A stretch of 37,944 bases of DNA from Actinomycetota bacterium (lineage in GTDB: Bacteria > Actinomycetota > Thermoleophilia > Solirubrobacterales > 70-9): contig JAFDWO010000117.1 of assembly GCA_018268415.1 (NCBI GenBank), positions 1 to 37,944 of the forward strand, read 5' to 3'. Positions 24,142 through 30,704 of the stretch are shown here, piece by piece. Position numbers and translations under genes: made by a program. Within the stretch, counting starts at the first letter, position 1. Each line of letters opens with the position of its first letter. Under the pieces are notes generated by a model. It was not told the DNA's origin. It saw nothing but the letters and a program-made list of their open reading frames with translations, and did not search any database.

Positions 24142-24501
24142 TCAGGACAGCTCGGGGATGTGGCGCTCGAGGTGGCCGGTGATCGTCCGCCGCACCCAGG
24201 CGCGCGTCTCGGCATCGGCCATCCGATAGCGGCCGAGAAGCATCTTCTGGTCGTCGAGCGGCAGCCCGGCGATCTCCCACGACACCGCCAGCCGCTCGAA
24301 CAGGGTCTCCTCGCGCCGTGCCCAGGCGTCCTCCAGCGAGGCGGCGTGGCTCGCCGGCGCCTCGCCGATCTTGGCGATCGTCGCGGCGCTGAGCCGTTCG
24401 CGGAGCACCAGCACGTTGCCCTCCGGGTCGGTGTAGGCGACGGTCGGTGCCTTCTCGCGCGGCCGCCGCCCCGACGGATCTTTCTTCCTGCGCTTGGCCA
24501 T
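24142..24501 (-). CDS. Conserved small protein of unknown function
   Basis: A 119-aa protein that I do not recognise. It begins with a very basic stretch (AKRRKKDPSGRRPREK), followed by TVAYTDPEGNVLVLRERLS and an acidic/aromatic helical part (EDAWARREETLFERLAVSWEIAGLPLDDQKMLLGRYRMA). No membrane segment, signal or metal motif is seen. The ATG at 24501 is chosen because the frame has normal composition only from there; the upstream part of the open frame reads as antisense of the arginase-like gene. It is translated as a pair with arfB (2-nt gap), which hints at a role around translation, but this is only context. Confidence 0.65.
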   Translation of the reverse strand: MAKRRKKDPSGRRPREKAPTVAYTDPEGNVLVLRERLSAATIAKIGEAPASHAASLEDAWARREETLFERLAVSWEIAGLPLDDQKMLLGRYRMADAETRAWVRRTITGHLERHIPELS

Positions 24502-24529
24502 CGCCTCCGAGTTTGGCAGGCTGCGCCCT

Positions 24530-25402
24530 ATGGACGTGACGGTGACGATCGGCGTGCCGGTCGACTCGGTCGGCCGCTCCGGCGGCACCGAGCTGGCCCC
24601 GGCCACGTTGCGCGAGCTCGGCCTGCCCGAGGCCCTCGGCGCCCGCGACGAGGGGGACCTCGCGGTACGGATCCGCGGGGAGGAGCGCGATCCGTCGACC
24701 GGGATCGTGGCGAGTGCCGACGTGCTGGCGTGCACGACGACGATCCGCGCCGCCGTCGCCGCGGCGCTGGCGGCCGAGGAGCGGCCGTTCCTGATCGGCG
24801 GCTGTTGCGCCGAGCTGCCCGGGGCCCTGGCCGGTGCGCGCGACGTGCTCGGCGCTCCGCTCGGCCTCGCCCACGTCGACGGTCACCTCGACCTCTACGA
24901 CGGCGACACCTCGACTACCGGCGAGGCCGCCGACATGCCGATCGCGGTCGCGCTCGGAATCGGCCCGGCGGCCTGGGTCGAGGCGGCGGGCGGCACGACG
25001 ACGATCCCCGAGCGCACCGCCCTGGTCGGCTTCCGCGATCGCGTCGAGTCGATCGCCGACGGCATGCGCCAGCCCGAGGACCTGGTCCGCCCGCCCCTCC
25101 TATACGGAGCCGAGGAACTACGCCGCCAGGGCATCACGGTGGCGGCCGCCGAGTTGGCGGCGCGCCTTGACGCGGCAGGGCCCTTCTGGCTCCACCTTGA
25201 CGTCGACGTCCTCGACGAAGCGGTCTTTCCGGCCACCGACTACCTGCAGCCCGACGGCCTCGACTGGGAAGAGCTTGCCGCGGTGCTCGCCCCCCTTGCC
25301 GCCGCCGACCAACTGGTCGGCGCCTCACTCGCCTGTTACAACCCCGACAAGGACCCCGGCCTGGAGTGCGGCCGCCGCCTGGTCGCGGCCCTCGCCCGCT
25401 GA
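24530..25402 (+). CDS. Arginase/agmatinase-fold (ureohydrolase) protein
   Basis: A 290-aa cytosolic protein of the ureohydrolase fold. The metal motifs appear in order: HVDGHLD (115-121, counterpart of DAHxD) and LDVDVLD (223-229, counterpart of the DxDxxDP motif). The first motif, normally GGDHS, is here GGCCAE (90-95), so the usual Asp-His pair of the first metal site is replaced. Such GGxC variants occur in a branch of the family; arginase activity itself is therefore uncertain. ATG 24530 is used rather than 24494, since CAGGCT at 24517-24522 gives the leaderless spacing and residues before it add nothing. It is divergent from the small unknown gene. Confidence 0.8.
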   Translation: MDVTVTIGVPVDSVGRSGGTELAPATLRELGLPEALGARDEGDLAVRIRGEERDPSTGIVASADVLACTTTIRAAVAAALAAEERPFLIGGCCAELPGALAGARDVLGAPLGLAHVDGHLDLYDGDTSTTGEAADMPIAVALGIGPAAWVEAAGGTTTIPERTALVGFRDRVESIADGMRQPEDLVRPPLLYGAEELRRQGITVAAAELAARLDAAGPFWLHLDVDVLDEAVFPATDYLQPDGLDWEELAAVLAPLAAADQLVGASLACYNPDKDPGLECGRRLVAALAR

Positions 25403-25457
25403 GGCGACGGTGATGGGCCCGGCGCCGGAGGGGCGCGGGGGGCGCGGACGGCGCGGA

Positions 25458-25503
25458 CGCTCGCTGAGTCGAGGGCGCCAGGACGCCCTCGACTCAGCGA
25501 GCG
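25458..25503. repeat. 20-bp-arm hairpin after arginase-like gene
   Basis: CGCTCGCTGAGTCGAGGGCG (25458-25477) and exact complement (25484-25503) with a 6-nt loop. It lies 55 nt after the stop codon. There is no T-run; a terminator role is plausible. Confidence 0.85.
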
Positions 25504-25649
25504 AGGATCCGGCGTGCGCCGGGTCTCACGCCCGTGTGCCTGAGCCGGTCATAGGCGGCTCAAGTGCACAGGGTCCGTCGACGCCCGGACCCTCACGCCT
25601 TCGTCCCGAGACACGGTCCTCTCACTGACTCCCCCCGACCTCGGCGGCC

Positions 25650-25682
25650 CCTGGGAGGTCACAGCCTGCCGGACCTCCCAGG
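25650..25682. repeat. 11-bp hairpin followed by GGGCGACAGC
   Basis: CCTGGGAGGTC (25650-25660) and GACCTCCCAGG (25672-25682) with an 11-nt loop, then GGGCGACAGC at 25690-25699. It repeats the hairpin-then-GGGCGACAGC order of the modules at 9.8 and 20.4 kb, with a different stem sequence. Confidence 0.65.
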
Positions 25683-25736
25683 CCCGCCAGGGCGACAGCT
25701 TTCCCCGCGCAGGCCCACGGGCCCCCTGCCACCGTC

Positions 25737-25784
25737 CCGTGGTCGTCCTCTGGCCCGTCCGGACGGGCCAGAGGACGACCACGG
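25737..25784. repeat. 48-bp perfect palindrome
   Basis: 24-bp arms with no spacer, left arm CCGTGGTCGTCCTCTGGCCC then GTCC. The outer GGTCGTCC also begins the family B repeat arms at 3142 and 37411. Confidence 0.92.
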
Positions 25785-25883
25785 CCCCAGGGCCCGCCGG
25801 CCTTCCGTCACACACCGGCGCGTGCGGGTGCGCTGGGCACGCCTGGCGCGGTGCCTCACCTCCGGCCCCTGGCCATAGTCGGC

Positions 25884-26117
25884 CTACTGCGAGCAGGAGG
25901 CCGGGCGCGGCAACGGCGCCCGCTTCTTCTTCGGACTTCCGCGATGCCGCTTCCGTTGCGGCGACTTCGTTCTGGCCGCCGTCGTCCCCGCCCATCGTCC
26001 GCACCTCGACCCTTTCGGTGACGTTCTTTCGATCGCCCTGGTCGTCGTTCCGCCACCGCAGTCGGCGCTCGGCACGGTGGCGACCGCGAGGACACCGACC
26101 GGTGTGAGCAGCTTCAC
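25884..26117 (-). pseudogene. Probable frameshifted lipoprotein gene
   Basis: GTG at 26117 overlaps the stop of the pterin dehydratase gene (GTGA), the same coupling seen elsewhere in this window. The product starts MKLLTPVGVLAVATVPSADCGGG, like a lipoprotein signal with a Cys-Gly-rich start of the mature part. After Gly-Gly-Gly the frame turns Arg/Ser-rich. The other frame of the same strand reads NDDQGDRKNVTERVEV and then QNEVAATEAASRKSEEEAGA, which looks like real acidic protein. One missing base near 26050 would join them into CGGGNDDQGD. It may be a true frameshift mutation or a sequencing error; the 3' end is unclear. Confidence 0.4.
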
Positions 26118-26392
26118 GGCAGGGCGTCGATCTTGGTCGCGAGCTCGAAATCCGCGGCGGTGAGCCCACCCTCGGAGTGGGTGGAGATCGTCACCGTCAC
26201 CGTGCTCCAGGAGATCTCCAGGTCCGGGTGGTGGCCCATCTCCTCGGCCGGGGCGACCAACGAGCCGACGAAGCCGACCGAGCCGACGAAGTCGCCGCGG
26301 TCGAATTCCTTGGCGATCGAATCTCCGCGACGCTCCCAGCCGTCCAGCTCGGTGAGCCTCGCCTCGATCTCGTTGTCCCCCAGCAACGCCAT
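26114..26392 (-). CDS. 4a-hydroxytetrahydrobiopterin (pterin-4a-carbinolamine) dehydratase
   Basis: A 92-aa PCD/DCoH-family enzyme that dehydrates the 4a-carbinolamine of tetrahydropterin to regenerate the cofactor. The signature is complete: GHHPDLEISWSTVTVTISTH with His 54, His 55 and His 72, then GLTAADFELATKID with the conserved Asp 81. No aromatic amino acid hydroxylase is in the window, so its partner must lie elsewhere, or it serves molybdopterin-related chemistry as proposed for some bacterial members. Leaderless ATG 26392, with TAGGCT (26405 to 26400) 7 nt before it. Confidence 0.9.
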   Translation of the reverse strand: MALLGDNEIEARLTELDGWERRGDSIAKEFDRGDFVGSVGFVGSLVAPAEEMGHHPDLEISWSTVTVTISTHSEGGLTAADFELATKIDALP

Positions 26393-26444
26393 TGCGTCCA
26401 GCCTAGCCCGCCGCGGGGCGTGGTTTCGTTACATCGCCCAGGAA

Positions 26445-27479
26445 CTACGGCGTCAGGATGATCTTCAGCGCCTCGCGGCGGTCGTAGATCGCGTAGGCCT
26501 CGACCGCGTCGTCGAGCCTCATGCGGTGGCTGACCAGCGGGGAGGGGTCGAGCTTGCCCGCATCGAGCAGGGCCAGCACCCGGTCGACGTGGGCGATCAC
26601 GTTGGCGAGGCCGAGCCGCAGGTCGAGCCCCTTCAGCCAGGCCAGGCCGATGTTCAGCTCCGCGCGCCCGACCTGCACGCCGACCCCGGAGACGGTCCCG
26701 GCGTTGCGGGCGAGCCCGATCGCCGCCTCGATCGCGGCGGGCGTGCCGACCGCCTCGACCACGACGTCGGCCCCGCGCCCGCCGCTCGCACCCCGCACCT
26801 CCGCTTTCGGGTTGCCCTCGGTGAGGTGGACCGGTGTGGCGCCGAACCGCGCCGCCTGGTCGAGGCGCTGCGCGACCGAGTCGACGGCGAAGACATGGGC
26901 CGCGCCGCCCGCGACGGCCGCCTGCACGGCGCAGAGCCCGACCGGGCCGAGCCCGAGCACGCACACCGTGTCGCCCGCCTTCATCCCGGCGTGGGCGACG
27001 GCGTGATAGCCGGTCCCCATCACGTCGCCGGCGAAGAGCGCCGTCTCCGCCGCCATCCCGTTCGGCACCTTGCGCAGCACGACGTCGGCGAACGGCACCA
27101 GCGCCTGCTCGGCCTGGGTCCCCGGCAGCGAGCCGAGGTTCGAGCCGTGGCCGAAGGTCCGCCCCCGCTCGCAGCGGTGATAGTCGCCGCGCAGGCAGGC
27201 GGTGCAGCTGCCGCAGGCGACGTGGAAGCACCCCAGCACCCGATCGCCGACGGCCACCCGCGTCACCGCGTCGCCGACCGCCAGCACCGTCCCGACGTAC
27301 TCGTGTCCGATCACCGTCCCCGGCTCGACCGGCACCCGACCGTGGTAGATGTGCAGGTCGGACCCGCAGACGCCGCTCGCCTCGACCGCGATGATCGCCT
27401 CGTCGGGATGCTCGAGCCGCGGCTCCGGTCGCTCCTCGACCCGCACCTCACCCGGCCCTTGAAACGTCACCGCCCGCAT
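26445..27479 (-). CDS. Zinc-dependent alcohol dehydrogenase (MDR family)
   Basis: A 344-aa medium-chain dehydrogenase. The catalytic zinc ligands are Cys 38 in GVCGSDLH and His 59-Glu 60 in GHE. The structural zinc site is Cys 89, 92, 95 and 103 (CGSCTACLRGDYHRC). The NAD(P)-binding motif GLGPVG is at 176-181, followed by an acidic residue after FAVDS that favours NAD. The substrate is unknown; threonine, sorbitol and glutathione-independent formaldehyde dehydrogenases are in the same branch. Leaderless ATG 27479 behind TAGGTT (27491 to 27486), 6 nt away. Confidence 0.9.
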   Translation of the reverse strand: MRAVTFQGPGEVRVEERPEPRLEHPDEAIIAVEASGVCGSDLHIYHGRVPVEPGTVIGHEYVGTVLAVGDAVTRVAVGDRVLGCFHVACGSCTACLRGDYHRCERGRTFGHGSNLGSLPGTQAEQALVPFADVVLRKVPNGMAAETALFAGDVMGTGYHAVAHAGMKAGDTVCVLGLGPVGLCAVQAAVAGGAAHVFAVDSVAQRLDQAARFGATPVHLTEGNPKAEVRGASGGRGADVVVEAVGTPAAIEAAIGLARNAGTVSGVGVQVGRAELNIGLAWLKGLDLRLGLANVIAHVDRVLALLDAGKLDPSPLVSHRMRLDDAVEAYAIYDRREALKIILTP

Positions 27480-27532
27480 CGGCGCAACCTACAGGCCCCC
27501 GGCGACCGACCGACCGGCCGCGCCTCGACCCC

Positions 27533-28954
27533 CTACGACGACTGCACTCCCGCCACCTGGAAGCGGTTGCTGGCGCCCTCGGGGCTTGCGGTCTCGGCGA
27601 TCCTCGCCTCCAGCGCCAGCTCTTTCTCGAAGTCGGCCGCCTCGCCGTGCTGGAAGGAGACATCCTGGCCCTCGAGCAGTTCGATGAAGACCTCGACGAA
27701 GCGGGCGTCGAGCTGGGCGCCGGCGACGCGGCGGAGCTCGGCGATCGCGTCCTGGCTCGACATCGGCGTGCGGTAGGAGTCGCGGGCGGTCATCACGTCG
27801 TAGGTGTCGGAGACGGAGATGATCCGCGCCAGCTCGGGGATCTCGTCGCCCTTCAGACCGCGGGGATAGCCTTTGCCGTCGATTCGCTCGTGGTGGGCGA
27901 GGATGATGTCGGCGACCGGGCCGTAGCCGTCCAGCGAGGAGACCACCCGCGCGCCCTGCTGCGGGTGCCGCTTGATCAGCATCCAGTCCTCGTCGGTGAG
28001 CGGCACGTTGGCCTTGAGGATCCGGTCGGGGAGGATGAACTTGCCGATGTCGTGGAGCAGCGCCGCGATGTGGACGAGCTCCTCCTCCTGGCGCGAGAAG
28101 CCCGCCCGCTGGGCGATCGCCCGCGAGTAGCGCGCCACCGCGGCCGAGTGCCGCGCCGTCATCTGGTCCCGCAGGTCGAGCGTGCGCAGCAGCGCGCTCA
28201 ACATCCCGACCTGGAAGCTGGCCAGCTCGTTGGAGCGCTTCTCCAGGTCGACCGCCCGCTGCTGCGACACGAGCAAGGCGCCGAGCAGGTACTGGAAGGT
28301 GATCAGGACGACGCCGAAGAGGGCGACCGCGGCGATCCCGACCTGGACGTAGAGGAACGCGACCCCGACCGCCATCAGGGCGGCCATGAGCTCCGACGGG
28401 AGCAGCGGGATCAGCGCCTTCTCGATCTGCGTGAGGATCGGGGTGCCCTGGAGATAGCGGATGTAGATCGCGACGAGCGAGAAGTTGATCGCCAGCGCCA
28501 ACATGAAGACGCCGAAGATCAGGACGTAGAAGCCGACGTCCTTGTTGGTGATGTCGGTCCCGTTCAGCACCGCGTGGAAGACGAGGCCGCCGACCAGCGT
28601 GAAGGTCGTGTAGTTGAGGACGTTCTGGATGAACGAGTGGATCGGTTCCCGCCAGCGCAGCCACCCGAGGAGCGCGGTGGCGAGGCCCATCACGGCGGCC
28701 GGGGCCCCGCCGAGGAAGACCATCGCCAGGACCAGTGCGGGGAAGGAGCCCGAGACCTTGAACCTTTCGGTCACGGCCTTGGCGGTGACGTCGCTGATGA
28801 TCGCGAAGCCGAGCAGGACGCCGAGCAGGGCGAAGTCCCAGTTCGCCGAGGGCGCCGAGATCACGGCCACGGCGAGCACGACGACCAGCAGCGCGGAGCC
28901 GACCGTCTGGGCGACGGCCTCCCGGCCGGTTAGACGCTTGTCTTCCTCGGGCAT
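27533..28954 (-). CDS. Membrane HD-GYP domain protein (c-di-GMP phosphodiesterase-like)
   Basis: A 473-aa protein. Residues about 17-230 form seven or so membrane helices, an uncharacterised sensor. A short coiled region (QQRAVDLEKRSNELA) links to the HD-GYP domain at about 250-440: HD at 301-302 (LLHDIGK), HHERIDGKGYP at 354-364 and the following SVSDTYDVMTARDSYR. All metal and GYP residues are present, so cyclic di-GMP hydrolysis is expected. The open frame extends to 29143, but the extra N-terminus is soluble and precedes a good promoter, so I use ATG 28954. A promoter with TTGTTG and TATCCT separated by 17 nt lies upstream. Confidence 0.88.
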   Translation of the reverse strand: MPEEDKRLTGREAVAQTVGSALLVVVLAVAVISAPSANWDFALLGVLLGFAIISDVTAKAVTERFKVSGSFPALVLAMVFLGGAPAAVMGLATALLGWLRWREPIHSFIQNVLNYTTFTLVGGLVFHAVLNGTDITNKDVGFYVLIFGVFMLALAINFSLVAIYIRYLQGTPILTQIEKALIPLLPSELMAALMAVGVAFLYVQVGIAAVALFGVVLITFQYLLGALLVSQQRAVDLEKRSNELASFQVGMLSALLRTLDLRDQMTARHSAAVARYSRAIAQRAGFSRQEEELVHIAALLHDIGKFILPDRILKANVPLTDEDWMLIKRHPQQGARVVSSLDGYGPVADIILAHHERIDGKGYPRGLKGDEIPELARIISVSDTYDVMTARDSYRTPMSSQDAIAELRRVAGAQLDARFVEVFIELLEGQDVSFQHGEAADFEKELALEARIAETASPEGASNRFQVAGVQSS

Positions 28955-29026
28955 CTGGAGATCACGGTGGACTGGGACGGTCTGCTCTTTATCGACCGCT
29001 GGAGGCGGCTTAATAAGGCGAGTTGC

Positions 29027-29055
29027 AGGATAAAGCCGTGTATCAGGCCCAACAA
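29027..29055 (-). promoter_or_regulatory. -35/-10 promoter of HD-GYP gene
   Basis: On the minus strand, TTGTTG (29055 to 29050), a 17-nt spacer, then TATCCT (29032 to 29027). This predicts a leader of about 65 nt before ATG 28954. It is one of the few promoters here with a recognisable -35. Confidence 0.55.
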
Positions 29056-29141
29056 GCGCCTTTGGCCGGATGACCTCCGAATTGCAGAGCGAATCTGAAG
29101 CGACCGTCCCAGGCCGCGCACAAGTTCTCCCGCACTTGCGC

Positions 29142-29175
29142 AAAAAGAAAGAGCGCCCCGAATGGACGCTCTTTC
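29142..29175 (-). terminator. Intrinsic terminator (minus strand)
   Basis: 9-bp stem GAAAGAGCG/CGCTCTTTC with an 11-nt loop, followed on the minus strand by five T residues. It is the only classical stem-plus-T-run terminator I found in the window, where the other hairpins lack T-runs. Confidence 0.75.
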
Positions 29176-29312
29176 AGAAGCTCTGCTCGGTAGGCGGCAA
29201 GCGCCTACCGGGGCTGGAATCAGGAGGTGCGAAAAGTCATGTTAGATCCCCTTCCGTGGTGGTTGAAGCCCGCAACTCTGCGCACGGGGTTAAAAGAACT
29301 TCCAACAGCGAC
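29142..29312 (-). ncRNA. Candidate terminated small RNA or leader
   Basis: On the minus strand, an extended -10 TGC-TACAAC (29327 to 29319) would start a transcript near 29312. It would run through a 9-bp hairpin CGGTAGGCG/CGCCTACCG (29188-29196/29102-29110 in the 291xx range: 29102 to 29110 is read as 29202-29210) and end at a textbook intrinsic terminator: stem GAAAGAGCG/CGCTCTTTC (29167-29175 / 29147-29155) followed by TTTTTG. A tiny ORF MTFRTS behind GGAAGGGGA lies inside. It is either a stand-alone RNA of about 170 nt or an attenuator ahead of the HD-GYP gene. Confidence 0.5.
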
Positions 29313-29325
29313 GCGCAAGTTGTAG
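29239..29325 (+). CDS. Possible 28-aa peptide with strong Shine-Dalgarno
   Basis: ATG 29239 follows AGGAGGTG (29222-29229) with a 9-nt gap, the best Shine-Dalgarno in the window. It encodes MLDPLPWWLKPATLRTGLKE followed by LPTATRKL, then TAG. The peptide is basic with a WW pair and no membrane helix. It lies 65 nt before the exporter/oligopeptide-transporter operon, so a leader or signal peptide is conceivable. It overlaps the minus-strand RNA candidate; probably only one of the two is real. Confidence 0.35.
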   Translation: MLDPLPWWLKPATLRTGLKELPTATRKL

Positions 29326-29337
29326 CACAACCTGGCC

Positions 29338-29370
29338 AAAACTTGTGCATCTGCAGGAAAACTTGTGCAT
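29338..29370 (+). promoter_or_regulatory. AAAACTTGTGCAT direct repeat before transporter operon
   Basis: Two exact 13-nt copies (29338-29350, 29358-29370) with a 20-nt period, i.e. two helical turns, followed by TAAACT (29370-29375) as a likely -10 and ATG 29391. A GTTGT-AGC-ACAAC inverted repeat (29319-29331) is adjacent. This fits an operator or activator array for the operon. Confidence 0.55.
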
Positions 29371-29390
29371 AAACTAGGTAGACAGAAGGG

Positions 29391-30704
29391 ATGTCCGTGC
29401 AGGAATCGCGCTTGAGAGGGCCGTTGGGGAGGCCTCTGTTCCGGCGTCTGCTCGCGACCTACTCGATCAACGAGATGGGCGATTGGATGGGGATCGTCGC
29501 CCTGTCGGTGCTGGTCTTCGAACTGACGAACAGCCCGCTGGCGACCGCCGGTCTCTTCCTCGGGACCCGCTTTCTGCCCGCCTTTCTCTCGCCGCTGCTG
29601 GTCACGCGGGTGGAGCGGATGCGGCCGCGGATCGTCCTGCCGCTGATCTACTGCGTCGAGACGGCGGCCTTCGGGGCCCTGGCGGTGCTCGCCACGCACT
29701 TCTCGCTGGCCCTGGTGATCGTCGTCGCGACGATCGACGGCACGATGGCGCTCGCCGGGCGCTCCCTGACCCGCGCGATAGTCGTCGCCCTGCTCGAGCC
29801 GACCGGGGAACTGCGCCAGGGCAACGGGCTCCTGAACATCGCCTTCACCACCGGCGCGGCCGTCGGACCGGCGCTGGCGGGGCTCGTGGTCGCCGGCATC
29901 GGTGTCCAGGCCGCCCTGTATCTGAACGCCGCCTCCTTCTACCTCGTCGCCCTGATCATCGTCACCGCCGGGGTGTTGCCGCGCGCCGAGCCGGAAGAGG
30001 GAGGCACCTGGGACCGCATCAAGGCGGGCGTCGCCTACCTGCGCGAGCAGGCGCGGCTGCGCCGGGTGCTGATCGCCCAGGGCCTCGCCTTCATCTTCTT
30101 CTCCGCGGTCGCCCCGCTCGAGGTCGTCTACGCCAAGGAAACCCTCGGCGCCGGCGATACCGGCTACGGGATCCTGCTCACCACCTGGGGCGTCGGCATG
30201 GTCGCCGGCAGCCTGATCTTCGCCCGCGTCAAGAAGACCCCGCTGATCGTCCTGCTGCTGCTCTCGACGATCACCGTCGGGATCAGTTATCTAGGAATGG
30301 GGATCGCGCCGACCTTGGCGGTCGCGTGCGCATTTTCCGTGGTCGGCGGGGTTGGCAACGGCGTCGAGTGGGTATCGGCGATCAGCGCGGTTCAGGAATT
30401 GACCGAGTCGGGTATGCAGGCGCGGATCATGGCCGTCTTGGAATCGGTTGCGTCGGCGATGCCTGGGGTGGGTTTCGCTCTGGGAGGGGTTTTGGCCGAG
30501 GTCGGATCGACCCGGACCACCTTTGCCGTGTCCGGTTTCGGGGTGCTGGCGATCGCGCTCCTCATCGTGCCTCTGGCGCGGAATTGGCACCCGTCGCGGG
30601 ACGCCCGAAAAGGCGCGAAGTTTCCGCTTGACGAAAGCCACGACGTTGTGCTGGAGTTGATTCCAGGAGGCATGCCAATACCAAATTCGGAGGTCGAGTT
30701 GTGA
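29391..30704 (+). CDS. MFS transporter (MFS_3/EntS-like exporter)
   Basis: A 437-aa membrane protein with about 12 helices. The first helix carries INEMGDWMGIVALSVLVFELTNSPLATAG, typical of the MFS_3 (enterobactin exporter EntS-like) group. The RVERMRPRIVL loop between helices 2 and 3 is the motif A-like region. The cytosolic C-terminal tail is about 45 residues. ATG 29391 has GAAGGG directly before it, too close for an ideal Shine-Dalgarno. It is the first gene of the operon: its TGA overlaps the GTG of the binding-protein gene, so an exporter and a peptide importer are made together, an odd combination. The substrate is unknown. Confidence 0.85.
   Translation: MSVQESRLRGPLGRPLFRRLLATYSINEMGDWMGIVALSVLVFELTNSPLATAGLFLGTRFLPAFLSPLLVTRVERMRPRIVLPLIYCVETAAFGALAVLATHFSLALVIVVATIDGTMALAGRSLTRAIVVALLEPTGELRQGNGLLNIAFTTGAAVGPALAGLVVAGIGVQAALYLNAASFYLVALIIVTAGVLPRAEPEEGGTWDRIKAGVAYLREQARLRRVLIAQGLAFIFFSAVAPLEVVYAKETLGAGDTGYGILLTTWGVGMVAGSLIFARVKKTPLIVLLLLSTITVGISYLGMGIAPTLAVACAFSVVGGVGNGVEWVSAISAVQELTESGMQARIMAVLESVASAMPGVGFALGGVLAEVGSTRTTFAVSGFGVLAIALLIVPLARNWHPSRDARKGAKFPLDESHDVVLELIPGGMPIPNSEVEL

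Larger units (their letters stand above)
25403..25883. other. Gene-free region with three large hairpins
   Basis: No believable gene. Hairpins at 25458-25503, 25650-25682 and 25737-25784, plus GGGCGACAGC at 25690-25699 shared with the 9.8 and 20.4 kb modules. It lies between the arginase-like gene and the converging pterin dehydratase unit. Confidence 0.65.

Noticed and set aside
28955..29030. c-di-GMP riboswitch in the HD-GYP leader
   Set aside because: No GEMM-like conserved core or paired arms could be found in the short leader.
28955..29143. N-terminal extension of the HD-GYP protein
   Set aside because: A good -35/-10 promoter lies within it and the extension does not resemble a domain.
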